The notes under the pieces were generated by a model. That model saw only the letters and a list, made by a program, of their open reading frames with translations. It was not told the DNA's origin and did not search any database. DNA of 37,777 bases, taken from the NCBI GenBank assembly GCA_011523845.1, contig WTFV01000101.1, positions 1-37,777 on the forward strand, given 5' to 3'. Each line of letters starts with the position of its first letter. The stretch's first letter is position 1. This document shows, piece by piece, positions 1 through 7,320 of the stretch. The DNA comes from Acidobacteriota bacterium. GTDB lineage: Bacteria; Acidobacteriota; Vicinamibacteria; Vicinamibacterales; UBA8438. Both the position numbers and the translations under genes were made by a program.

Positions 1-959
1 TGCCCCCCGAGGTCCAGCCCCCGCAGGCTGGTCAGCGAGCCCAGCCACTCGGGGGCCGGCCCGCCGGTCCAGGAATGGCCCCACAGCGACAACCGTTCCA
101 GGTTGGTCAGGTTCCGCAAGTCGACGGGAATGCTTCCCGACAGCCGGTTGCCACCGAGCGTCAGATGCCGGAGATTCGTCAGACGCCCCAGTTCCGGCGG
201 CACGGACCCGCTCAATTCGTTGCCGTGGAGCGCCAGGTTCTCCAGGTTGGCCAGATTCCCCAACTCGGCGGGAATCGAGCCGGTCAGCTCGTTCTGCTCC
301 AGCCAGATCGCACGCAGGTTGCTCAGGCTGCCCAGAACCGCCGGAATCGACCCGGTCAAGGCATTGCGGCCAAGAGCCAGATCGGTGAGGTTGGACAGAT
401 TGCCCAGGTCGCTCGGGATCGATCCCGTCAGGGCGTTGTCGTTGAGATCGAGAAGACGGAGGTTGCTCAGACCGCCCAACGCAGACGGAATCGACCCCGT
501 CAGATGGTTCGATGCGAGACTCAAGTAATCCAGGCTCGCCAGGTCTCCCAGCGCGGCCGGAATCGCGCCCGTCAACGGATTGCCCTGCAGTTGCAGGTTG
601 TCGAGGCGGTCCAGGTTCCCCAGCTCGGGGGGAATCGACCCGGTCAGGTTGTTGCCGACGACCTCCTGCCGAGCCTCGTCCCAGTCGCCGAGCCGCAGCC
701 GCGTGACGCGGCCGTCCCCATCCGTCTCCACTCCGTACCATTCCCCGAGCGGCGCGTTGCTCAGCCAGTTCGTGTTGTCGGTCCAGTTCGGCCCGCCCGT
801 GGCGTTGTAGAACGCCACGAGCGCCGCGCGGTCGGATGCGACGCTGCCCTGCGCGGCGGCGTGGGCCGCGATGCCCCAGACACAGACCGCGAGACAGAAA
901 CGACGCCACGTGCGACAGGACGGCGCACTCGGGAAGAAGCCTCGGCTGGCGGACATCAT
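1..959 (-). CDS. Secreted leucine-rich-repeat protein, C-terminus cut by window edge
   Basis: The reading frame runs from ATG at 959 (a second in-frame ATG is at 956) off the left edge with no stop, so only the first ~319 residues are visible. The N-terminus has basic residues then a hydrophobic stretch ending AHAAAQ, a plausible signal peptide. Next comes a bacterial LRR cap (DRAALVAFYNATGGPNWTDN), then at least eight plant-type LRRs of the form LTGSIPxELGNLxNLxxLxL. The repeats lie exactly 72 bp (24 residues) apart, the GSIP codons falling near 631, 559, 487, 415, 343, 271, 199 and 127. Such proteins are usually extracellular binding scaffolds; the ligand is unknown. A GGAG lies about 13 nt upstream. 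A lux-box-like inverted repeat about 100 bp upstream suggests control by the LuxR-type regulator encoded next to it. The LRR identity is sure; the function is not. Confidence 0.9.
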   Translation of the reverse strand, partial: MMSASRGFFPSAPSCRTWRRFCLAVCVWGIAAHAAAQGSVASDRAALVAFYNATGGPNWTDNTNWLSNAPLGEWYGVETDGDGRVTRLRLGDWDEARQEVVGNNLTGSIPPELGNLDRLDNLQLQGNPLTGAIPAALGDLASLDYLSLASNHLTGSIPSALGGLSNLRLLDLNDNALTGSIPSDLGNLSNLTDLALGRNALTGSIPAVLGSLSNLRAIWLEQNELTGSIPAELGNLANLENLALHGNELSGSVPPELGRLTNLRHLTLGGNRLSGSIPVDLRNLTNLERLSLWGHSWTGGPAPEWLGSLTSLRGLDLGG

Positions 960-1036
960 GAATGGCTCGACTCCGTTCCTGGTGTGGACGACGCTCGTAT
1001 TTCCCCGGCACCGGGGCCCGTGAGAGCGAGCAGGCT

Positions 1037-1052
1037 AGCAAGGAGCCTTGCT
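1037..1052. other. Perfect short inverted repeat in the LRR gene leader
   Basis: AGCAAGG-AG-CCTTGCT is a perfect 7-bp-arm inverted repeat. It lies between the lux-box-like site and the LRR start, across the presumed -35/-10 spacer or early leader. It could be a second operator or a leader hairpin. No T-run follows it, so it is not an obvious terminator. Confidence 0.4.
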
Positions 1053-1057
1053 TCTGT

Positions 1058-1077
1058 CCCTACCCGGATTGGTAGAT
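1058..1077 (-). promoter_or_regulatory. Lux-box-like operator upstream of the LRR gene
   Basis: The core CTACCCGGATTGGTAG (1060-1075) has perfect CTACC/GGTAG arms and fits the las/rhl-type lux box pattern NNCTNCCNNNNNNGGNAGNN. Read on the minus strand it is followed at once by GGACAG, a possible -35 (1054-1059), and at 16 bp spacing by the weak -10 TAGCCT (1032-1037). That centres the box about 42-43 bp before the predicted transcription start, the position used by LuxR-type activators. A near-identical 25-bp block occurs at 2365-2389 before the regulator gene. Confidence 0.6.
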
Positions 1078-1092
1078 TCCGAAAAGAACGTG

Positions 1093-1119
1093 AAGAAAAG
1101 GGGCCTGGAACCGGCCCCC
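1093..1119 (-). terminator. Rho-independent terminator of the LuxR-type gene
   Basis: On the minus strand GGGGCC, a 7-nt loop and GGCCCC form a 6-bp all-GC stem followed by TTTTCTT. It begins 26 bp after the regulator stop codon at 1145 and precedes the LRR promoter, so the two genes are probably separate transcription units. Confidence 0.75.
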
Positions 1120-1144
1120 ACCGAGGAGCCCGGCGGGGGAGCGG

Positions 1145-2281
1145 CTACCCGAGATCGGCGAGCGACAGCACCAGCCGCACCAGATCCGCCTGGCGCGAGA
1201 TGGACCGCTTCTGGTAGATCTGCTTCAGGTGCCAGTAGATGGCGTCTCTCGTGTGCCCCGACGCCTCGGCCATGTCGCGCACGCTCCTGCCTTCCGCCAA
1301 CCCGGCCGCCACCTGACTCTCCGCCGGCGACAGCCCCAGGGCCGCGGCCACCAGGCGCGGGTCGACACGCCGATGACGCCCCGGCTCGACAATCAGCACG
1401 AGCGCGGCCGCGTGCCGCGCGCCGTAGTCCGGTTGTGGAACGACGACGGGCTTGACGTGCACCACGAACGGCGGGACCGCGAACGGGCGGCGGAGCAGCA
1501 TCGACCCGCTGACCGCGACCGCGTCCGGGGCCGCCGCCGCGTGGGCCACCAGCCGCTCGAAACGGAGCTGGTCGCCGGAATCGCGGGCGCGCAGCGCCCC
1601 GTCCCGGTCCGATAATCCGTCGCCGCGGCGCAGGATGCCGCGCGCGCGGTCGTTGGCCTCCAGGACCCGCCCGCGCCGGTCCAGATGGATGACGCCGATC
1701 CGGGGGTTGTCGAGCAGGGCGGTCACGGTCGCCGCGCGCGCCTCGGCGCGGACCAGCGCCTGCCGGACGCGCACGAACTGCCGGATGTGGGGCAGCAGCC
1801 TCGTGACCATGTCGATCTGCGAAGCCCCCCAGTCATCCCGGCCGACGGGGTCGCCGGGGCACCAGGTGGTGTGGGAGCCGTCCGGCCCGTCCAGATGCAC
1901 CAACAGGCCGTTCTGGTACCTGCTCCGGGAGAAGTACTCGTTGTAGGTGGGCGAGATCCTCAGCTCCGCGGCCGTGTACAGGTTGGTGACGTGCACCAGA
2001 CGACTGTCCGGCAGTCGTCGCGAACGGGGCGCGTGCTCGTCGAGGTACTGGTAGGTTTCGAAGTACTCGCGCTCCAGGTCCTCGCGACGCTGCCCCCGGT
2101 CGTATATGCCGACGAAGATCACGCGCTTGTCGTCGTCCGGGCCCTCGCCGACCAGAAGCCCGCTGCCGGTCAGACCGCAGGCCTCGTCGATGAGGGCCGA
2201 GGTGTGCGGCCAGAGCGTGTCGTCCAGCATCGCGTCGTGCAACGACGCCAGGATGCGCTGGAACGCGTCTCGGTCGCTCAT
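1145..2281 (-). CDS. LuxR-family helix-turn-helix regulator with N-terminal sensor region
   Basis: A 378-residue DNA-binding regulator. The C-terminal ~65 residues form a LuxR/GerE-type HTH (LSPAESQVAAGLAEGRSVRD ... then HLKQIYQKRSISRQADLVRL). Residues ~1-165 resemble a GAF-like sensor and ~175-290 a PAS-like segment (NPRIGVIHLDRRGRVLEAND). It is longer than quorum-sensing LuxR proteins (~240 residues), and I do not see an acyl-homoserine-lactone-binding domain, so the signal is unknown. A lux-box-like site with -35/-10 elements lies 90 bp upstream of its ATG, implying autoregulation. The same site precedes the neighbouring secreted LRR gene. A strong terminator follows the stop codon. No luxI-type synthase is in the window. 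Confidence 0.88.
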   Translation of the reverse strand: MSDRDAFQRILASLHDAMLDDTLWPHTSALIDEACGLTGSGLLVGEGPDDDKRVIFVGIYDRGQRREDLEREYFETYQYLDEHAPRSRRLPDSRLVHVTNLYTAAELRISPTYNEYFSRSRYQNGLLVHLDGPDGSHTTWCPGDPVGRDDWGASQIDMVTRLLPHIRQFVRVRQALVRAEARAATVTALLDNPRIGVIHLDRRGRVLEANDRARGILRRGDGLSDRDGALRARDSGDQLRFERLVAHAAAAPDAVAVSGSMLLRRPFAVPPFVVHVKPVVVPQPDYGARHAAALVLIVEPGRHRRVDPRLVAAALGLSPAESQVAAGLAEGRSVRDMAEASGHTRDAIYWHLKQIYQKRSISRQADLVRLVLSLADLG

Positions 2282-2342
2282 GATGATTCTCGCCGCGGAC
2301 CCGCCCCCGGGTGAGGCCGAACGCGCGCGCGTGACGAGGCGA

Positions 2343-2371
2343 TTAGTAGCTGAAGCGCACCTCTCCTGTCC
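2343..2371 (-). promoter_or_regulatory. Predicted sigma70-like promoter of the LuxR-type gene
   Basis: On the minus strand a -35-like GGACAG (2366-2371), a 17-bp spacer and a -10-like TACTAA (2343-2348) put the start near 2336, with a leader of about 54 nt. The -35 touches the lux-box-like repeat, whose centre (2379.5) is then about 43 bp upstream of the start. Confidence 0.5.
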
Positions 2372-2389
2372 CTACCCGAATTGGTAGTC
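2370..2389 (-). promoter_or_regulatory. Lux-box-like operator upstream of the LuxR-type gene
   Basis: CCCTACCCGAATTGGTAGTC matches NNCTNCCNNNNNNGGNAGNN and resembles Pseudomonas las/rhl boxes. It differs from the site at 1058-1077 at one position within the 16-bp core. A second small palindrome (TCTCG-GTAA-CGAGA, 2388-2401) abuts it on the far side from the gene. Confidence 0.6.
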
Positions 2390-2434
2390 TCGGTAACGAG
2401 AGGGACCCGGCGTGCTGCGATCCACGGGCGGCGA

Positions 2435-3619
2435 TCACGCCGCGCCGCGCTCGTGGAGCGCCGCGATGGCCGGCGCCGAATACCCCAGGTCGACCAGGAT
2501 GGCGTCGGTGTGCTCGCCGAGCGCCGGCGCCCGGCCGCGGACGCCGGCCGGCGCCGCCGACAGGGAGAACGGCGTATCCGCCACCGGCGCCTCGGCGTCG
2601 GATCCGGGCGACGCCACCGACCGCAGGAAACCGACGGCCTGCACGTGCGCGTCGTCGAGCACCTGCTGCGGCGACAGTACCGGCCCGGCGGGGATGCGCG
2701 CCGCGTCGAGCGCGGCCAGCGCCTCGGCGGTCGTGCGCTCGCCGCACCAGGCCGCCATCCGCTCGCTGATGACGGCGCCGTGGTCGCCCCGCGACCGGTC
2801 GTCGGCGAAGCGCGGATCGTCGAGCCACTGCGGCTCGTCGACGAGCTCCGTCCAGCGCCGGAAGAGCGGCTGCCCGATGCACTGCACGAGCACCCAGCCG
2901 TCGCGGGTGCGGAAAGCGTCGGACGGCGCCTGCGTCTGGCTGCGGTTGCCGGTGGCGACCCGGTCGGGCCGGATCAGCGCCTGCTCCATCAGCATGCCGT
3001 TGGCGATGGTGAGCGCGGAGGCGAGCAGCGACGCCCGCACCTGCTGCCCCTGCCCCGTGTCGCGCCGCACCAGCAGCGCGGCGAGGGTGCCCACGGTCGC
3101 CACCAGCGCGGTGGTGAAGTCGACGTAGGGACAGTAGGCCTTCGTGGGCTCGCCGGGACGGCCGGACAGATACATGATGCCGGACATCGCCTGTCCGATC
3201 CCGTCGAACCCGAGGCGGTGGGACGACGGCCCGCCGGCCCCGAACGCCGACACGCTGGTCAGGATGACGTCGGGCCTGACGGCGGTGAGGGAATCGTAGT
3301 CGAGCCCGAGCGCCCGCAGCCCCGCGTCGGGCAGGTTCGCCACCACGACGTCCGCCGTGGCCACGAGGCGCCGCAGCACGTGCTTCCCCTCGGGCGCCCG
3401 CGGGTTCAGGGTCATCCCCCGCTTCCCGCGGTTCACCTGCAGGTAGAAGGCCCCGTCGCCGGCCTCGGTCACCGGCATGAGGAAGCGGTCCTCCCCGCCC
3501 CGCACCTTCTCGACCCGGATCACGTCGGCCCCGAGGTCGGCGAGCAACGCCGCGCAGAACGGCCCGGCGATGAAGCGGCCGAAGTCGAGGACACGGATTC
3601 CCTGGAGCGGATCGGGCAT
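2435..3619 (-). CDS. CaiB/BaiF family III CoA-transferase
   Basis: A 394-residue cytosolic enzyme, the usual family length, moving CoA between carboxylic acids. It opens with the family motif GIRVLDFGRFIAGPFCAALL followed by LGADVIRVEK. Later come NRGKRGMTLN, typical of the CoA-binding region, and D139 in GFDGIGQAMSGIM, which I align with the catalytic aspartate that forms the acyl anhydride. The C-terminal half has the typical DGWVLVQCIGQPLFRRW and ALGEHTDAIL segments. The substrate cannot be told from sequence, and no neighbouring acyl-CoA dehydrogenase or hydratase hints at a pathway. It shares its strand with the ATPase pair upstream but is separated from it by a REP-like palindrome, so co-transcription is doubtful. 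Confidence 0.92.
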   Translation of the reverse strand: MPDPLQGIRVLDFGRFIAGPFCAALLADLGADVIRVEKVRGGEDRFLMPVTEAGDGAFYLQVNRGKRGMTLNPRAPEGKHVLRRLVATADVVVANLPDAGLRALGLDYDSLTAVRPDVILTSVSAFGAGGPSSHRLGFDGIGQAMSGIMYLSGRPGEPTKAYCPYVDFTTALVATVGTLAALLVRRDTGQGQQVRASLLASALTIANGMLMEQALIRPDRVATGNRSQTQAPSDAFRTRDGWVLVQCIGQPLFRRWTELVDEPQWLDDPRFADDRSRGDHGAVISERMAAWCGERTTAEALAALDAARIPAGPVLSPQQVLDDAHVQAVGFLRSVASPGSDAEAPVADTPFSLSAAPAGVRGRAPALGEHTDAILVDLGYSAPAIAALHERGAA

Positions 3620-3640
3620 GACTGGTGGGGCTCAGGGGCC

Positions 3641-3667
3641 GGTCACCCCGCGTCCGCGGGGATGACC
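3641..3667. repeat. REP-like palindrome containing the DUF4276 stop codon
   Basis: GGTCAcCCCGCG / CGCGGGgATGACC form a near-perfect palindrome with only a 3-nt centre, of the kind seen as dispersed extragenic palindromes in GC-rich bacteria. The stop codon (3643-3645) and final codons (ending PADAG) of the DUF4276 frame lie inside it. I found no second copy in the window. Confidence 0.55.
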
Positions 3668-4255
3668 TCCATCAGAGTACGGTGGAACACGGAGAAACTG
3701 CCGGAGCGATTCTCCGCGGGATCGATGTGCTCTGCGATCGCCCGGGCCGCTTCCGTCTTTCGCAGTCCGTTCGTGAAGTACCCATGTCTCCGGAGAATGC
3801 GCTCGAACGCTTCCCACGTACCCGTAATGCCGTCCGGATCCCGATAGCCCGCACGGGCCGGAATGTGTGGCGATACCCGCGGGTAGGCTTGTCGCACTGC
3901 CTGCCAGTTGCCGAAGTACCAGGGCCTCCAGCTCCTCGATGACGATCCTGTTCGCCAACTGCCAGTGCCCACCGCGCGAGATCGTGCGAAGTCCTGAACG
4001 CCTGGCCGCAACTTCGAGCTCGTCCTTGAGTTCCTCACAGTCATCGCCGTCACGATCCAACAGTACGAAGATACGCCAGTCGTCGGGTAGCCATTTGGAA
4101 TAACCACGCAATCGGGCTGCGACTTTGCGCCTCAGATCGCTCTTGGACCGAAACGCATGGACTTCATGACTGCAGGGCTCCGGCAACAGTCGTGGGAGCA
4201 GTGTCCGCAGGAACGCCTCCATCGATTGTTCCTCGAGCAGAAAGACGAAGTGCAT
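3643..4255 (-). pseudogene. DUF4276 (TOPRIM-like) ATPase partner, one-base frameshift
   Basis: Starting at ATG 4255, the first ~111 residues match DUF4276: LLEEQSMEAFLRTLLPRL at the N-terminus, then WLPDDWRIFVLLDRDGDD with a DxD-type acidic motif (D67, D69), then NRIVIEELEA. The family continuation WYFGNWQAVRQAYPRV ... YRDPDGI-TWEAFERIL-GYF-GLRKTEAARAIA-H is in the next frame, so there is one extra base, most likely in the GGG at 3922-3924. Read through, the product would be about 203 residues. DUF4276 is TOPRIM-like, so a metal-dependent nuclease role beside the ATPase is plausible. The start overlaps the ATPase stop by one base, implying translational coupling. The frameshift may be a real loss or a sequencing error. 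The last codons lie inside a REP-like palindrome. Confidence 0.75.
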
Positions 4256-5487
4256 CAGCGCGACCGCCCCCGCCGTGGACGCGAAGGCTCGCCCTGGTTC
4301 ACCAGCGGATCACCAATCCCGAACTGACCTTCCATCCACAAATCGCCGAGCGCCGCGCCTTCCTCCACGAACTCCTTGACCCCGAGTACGTCGGATACCC
4401 TCTGGACCTGCGTGAAGCCCTGGTTGTCCCGCCACAGCACGCGTACCTCCTTGGACCGCATCGGGCTGAGGAAGAACGGCGAATGCGTCGTGACAAGCAA
4501 TTGGGTACGTTCACTGGCCGCCCGGCACTCTTCGGCCAGTTCGGGAAGCAACCGCGGATGCAAGAAGTTCTCGGGCTCCTCGACCCCGATCAGCCGCGGG
4601 GGCGCCGGATCATGAAGAAGCGTCAGGTAGGCCAGCATCTTCAAGGTGCCGTCGGAGGCGAACTTCGACAGCACCGGCGCGGCGAAAGGTGCGTCCTTTA
4701 TCCGTAGCACCAGACTCCCATCGGCGAGGGGAGTGGCTTGCGCGTAGTCGACACGCGGGACCCGCCGGCGCAGGACATCGAAGATCGTGTTCAGTCTGTC
4801 CGGGTGTTGTTCATGCAGATACTGGATGACGTTGGCGAGATTGGCCCCGGTCGACGAGAGCTGCTCCTCGGCTCCCGCTTCCGGGTTGCGACGCGCCGCG
4901 TCAGCGGACAGATACGAGAGGTGCCAGCTCGAAACGAATTCCCGCAACGCGATGACCCGCGGGTTTTCGGCAAGCATGCCGAGGGTGCTCACCGCCAGCA
5001 CGTCTGGCCCGGCAAGGCCCCGGGCCACCGGCCTGTCGGTCTGCTCCGGCGCCTCGCCAGTAATGACTTCGCCTTCGCCGCGCCGGTAGTCCATGAAGTT
5101 GAAGGGCCGGCCGGAACTGCGACTCCGTGTCCAGCACAGGAACTCATGGCTGACCACGGGGCGGCCGTCCTCCTCGTCGAGCTCCAGGTGATAGGTGATG
5201 AGCGGCGCCCCGGGCCGTTCCCGGTACTTCAACTCCACGACGATCGGCCCCTCGCTGTCGCGGCTGCGCAACTCGCGGAACCGCCCGCGCCGGTCCCATG
5301 CCTTGCGAACGCCGTCCGTGAAACACTCCGACAGGAAGGCGAACACGTCGAAGACCGTCGACTTGCCGCTGCCGTTCGGGCCGAGCAACACCGTGAGCGG
5401 CGTCAGCTCCTTCAGCGTGACGTCGCGAAGCGCCCGGTAGTTGCGCACGTTCAGCGCCGCGACTCGCGGCGGTGTCAGGGTAGCCAT
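4255..5487 (-). CDS. AAA_21 / OLD-like ATPase, probable defence or DNA-repair ATPase
   Basis: 410 residues from ATG 5487, chosen because homologues begin just before the [11 protein letters not shown] motif; an ATG at 5532 would add 15 residues. The ABC-ATPase fold is clear: Walker A GPNGSGKS (36-43), a signature-like [11 protein letters not shown] (278-288), Walker [16 protein letters not shown] (299-313) and an H-switch TTHSP (333-337). This is the stand-alone ATPase half of OLD-type systems, which lacks its own TOPRIM domain; the next gene supplies a TOPRIM-like DUF4276. ATPase+TOPRIM two-gene modules include known anti-phage systems such as PARIS and Gabija. That this pair is a defence module is inference. 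The C-terminal tail ([10 protein letters not shown]) is basic. Confidence 0.85.
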   Translation of the reverse strand: MATLTPPRVAALNVRNYRALRDVTLKELTPLTVLLGPNGSGKSTVFDVFAFLSECFTDGVRKAWDRRGRFRELRSRDSEGPIVVELKYRERPGAPLITYHLELDEEDGRPVVSHEFLCWTRSRSSGRPFNFMDYRRGEGEVITGEAPEQTDRPVARGLAGPDVLAVSTLGMLAENPRVIALREFVSSWHLSYLSADAARRNPEAGAEEQLSSTGANLANVIQYLHEQHPDRLNTIFDVLRRRVPRVDYAQATPLADGSLVLRIKDAPFAAPVLSKFASDGTLKMLAYLTLLHDPAPPRLIGVEEPENFLHPRLLPELAEECRAASERTQLLVTTHSPFFLSPMRSKEVRVLWRDNQGFTQVQRVSDVLGVKEFVEEGAALGDLWMEGQFGIGDPLVNQGEPSRPRRGRSR

Positions 5488-5565
5488 GGCGCACTGGATC
5501 CGGCCCGGCGATTGGGCCAGGATGCCATGCATACAGGATAGCGTGGTCCGTGCCGGTTCGGGGGA

Positions 5566-7044
5566 TCAGGGCGCGTCCGGCAACGGAAGCTGGCGGCTCT
5601 CCTGCTCGCGCGCCTGGTCGAAGGCCGGCAGCGGCTCGGCGCTGCGCACCTGCTCGAGCCAGAAGACGCCGTCGTAGGGGATGGAGTTGCCGCGGGTGCC
5701 GATGAGGTCGGCGTCGCCGTCCCCGTCCAGGTCGCGGACGAGGAACTTGTCGAACATGCCGCGGACGCGGCGCGACACGTCGTGGCGGATCCAGGTCCCG
5801 GCCGGGTCGTCGGGTTGCTCGAACCACGCCAGGCGGCCGGCGCGGTGGTTGGGCGCCAGGTCCGTCGCGTCGACGTCACGGGGGGCCTGGCTGTAGGCGC
5901 CGGAGAAGGCGTCGAGGCGGCCGTCGTCGTCGATGTCGGTCAGCGCGAAGCCGACGAGCCGGTCCGGGGCAAGGCCGCCGATGGTGTGCTGGCGCCACGC
6001 GCCGGCGAAGTCGGCCGGCTGCTCGAGCCACGAGAGGCCGTTGCGCTCGTCGCGGATGGCGATGTCGATGCGGCCGTCGCCGCTCAGATCGACGAGCTCC
6101 ATGTTGAAGCCGGTGACGACCGTCTCCGGTTCGATCTCGATGCGGTGCTCGACGAACTCGATTTCGTCCGCGGTCACGTTCTCGAACCAGAAGATCCGCT
6201 GCTCCATGCGCGAGCCGCCGATGACGTCGAGGTCGCCGTCGCCGTCGAGATCGAACGGCTGCGAGTTGATGGGGACGATGACCCGCGCCAGCTCGTGCTC
6301 GACCCACCCGTCGCCGTCCAGCGGATCGTCGGGGATGGCGAACCACGAGACCGGATGCTTCTCGGTGGTGCCGCGCGGCGGGTTCTGGCCCCCCTTGTTC
6401 GCGGCGACCACCTCGGGCCGGCCGTCGGCGTCGAAGTCGGCGAGGAAGACCCGGATGTAGGAGCCGCGGTCGAGCGTCGCGGCGGGAATCACCCGCCGCC
6501 ACCGCTCGGTCCGGCCCTTCGCGCCGGGGTTCTCGAAGTAGATGAGGTGCGACAGCTCGCACGCCACGACGACGTCCGGGTAGCCGTCGCCGTTCATGTC
6601 GCCGATGGCCACGTCCTCGGCCGCCCCCGCCTCCCCGCCCTCGGCGAGGGTGTAGAGGTCCCAGGTGTCGGGGTCGTCCGAGCCGTAGGCGATGCGCACG
6701 TGCCCGTCCGGCACGCCATCGTAGGTCGTGTCGGACTCGTGCACCGAGACGATGTCGAGGTGGCCGTCGCGATCGAGGTCGGCCATCTCCAGCCCGTCGC
6801 TTCCGGCCAGGGCGACGCCGCCGACGGCGAGGTCGTCGATGATGTGTTCGCGCCAGGAGATGTACTCGCCGCCGGCCGTCTTCGCCCGCGTCGGCGTGTC
6901 GGCCACCGCCGGCGGGGGATCACCCGACTGGCCGCCGGCAGCCGGGCCGGACGTCCACCCCATGCCGAGAACCAGCGCCGCGACTCCCAGGACGATGGCC
7001 CGCTTGCCGCACCACGTCCGCCACGACCTGTCGAATAGTGTCAC
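5566..7044 (-). CDS. Secreted FG-GAP/VCBS repeat protein
   Basis: 492 residues starting at GTG 7044, supported by AGGAG 7 nt upstream. A signal peptide or N-terminal anchor covers ~16-35 (AIVLGVAALVLGMGWTSG). At least seven FG-GAP-type calcium-binding loops follow: DLDRDGHLDIVS, DMNGDGYPDVVV, DFDADGRPEVVA, DLDGDGDLDVIGG, DLSGDGRIDIAI, DIDDDGRLDAFS and DLDGDGDADLIG. They imply a beta-propeller like the integrin alpha N-terminus, outside the cytoplasm. Propellers of this type in Acidobacteria and Planctomycetes are uncharacterised; binding or adhesion is a guess. The RBS and start codon lie in the left copy of a 141-bp tandem duplication that also covers the 3' end of the next gene upstream. 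Confidence 0.88.
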   Translation of the reverse strand: MTLFDRSWRTWCGKRAIVLGVAALVLGMGWTSGPAAGGQSGDPPPAVADTPTRAKTAGGEYISWREHIIDDLAVGGVALAGSDGLEMADLDRDGHLDIVSVHESDTTYDGVPDGHVRIAYGSDDPDTWDLYTLAEGGEAGAAEDVAIGDMNGDGYPDVVVACELSHLIYFENPGAKGRTERWRRVIPAATLDRGSYIRVFLADFDADGRPEVVAANKGGQNPPRGTTEKHPVSWFAIPDDPLDGDGWVEHELARVIVPINSQPFDLDGDGDLDVIGGSRMEQRIFWFENVTADEIEFVEHRIEIEPETVVTGFNMELVDLSGDGRIDIAIRDERNGLSWLEQPADFAGAWRQHTIGGLAPDRLVGFALTDIDDDGRLDAFSGAYSQAPRDVDATDLAPNHRAGRLAWFEQPDDPAGTWIRHDVSRRVRGMFDKFLVRDLDGDGDADLIGTRGNSIPYDGVFWLEQVRSAEPLPAFDQAREQESRQLPLPDAP

Positions 7045-7320
7045 CGCTCTGCTCCTCGCGTGTACCCGCTACGCGCGTCATCCGGCGAAAGGCAACACCG
7101 GGCGCCCTCGCGCGCCGATCCCGTGTCAGCGTCCGACCGCCACGCCGGCGTCCTGGATGCGTCCGGGCGCCGGGGCAGTTGTCACCGCTCTGCTCCTCGC
7201 GTGTACCCGCTACGCGCGTCATCCGGCGAAGGCAACACCGGGCGCCCCTCGCGCGCCGATCCCGTGTCAGCGTTCGCCCGCCGCGCCGGCGTCCTGATGC
7301 GTTCGGGCGCCGGGGCAGTG
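7041..7320. repeat. Two tandem copies of a ~140-bp unit at a gene junction
   Basis: The unit beginning TCACCGCTCTGCTCCTCGCG occurs at 7041-7181 and again at 7182-7320, with a handful of substitutions and small indels. The right copy holds the last ~16 codons and stop of the VWFA gene. The left copy is a decayed duplicate of that gene end and carries the ribosome binding site and GTG start of the FG-GAP gene. Confidence 0.9.

Noticed and set aside
1..660. 72-bp periodic DNA as a possible CRISPR or satellite array
   Set aside because: The repeats translate as leucine-rich repeats in one open frame with diverged sequence; there are no identical repeats separated by unique spacers.
75..1217. Long repetitive plus-strand ORF (380 aa) with QVGQ/QVAQ-like repeats
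   Set aside because: It is the antisense image of the minus-strand LRR gene; its periodicity comes from the 72-bp LRR units.
5782..7038. 418-residue plus-strand ORF rich in V, D and G
   Set aside because: It is the antisense shadow of the FG-GAP repeats.
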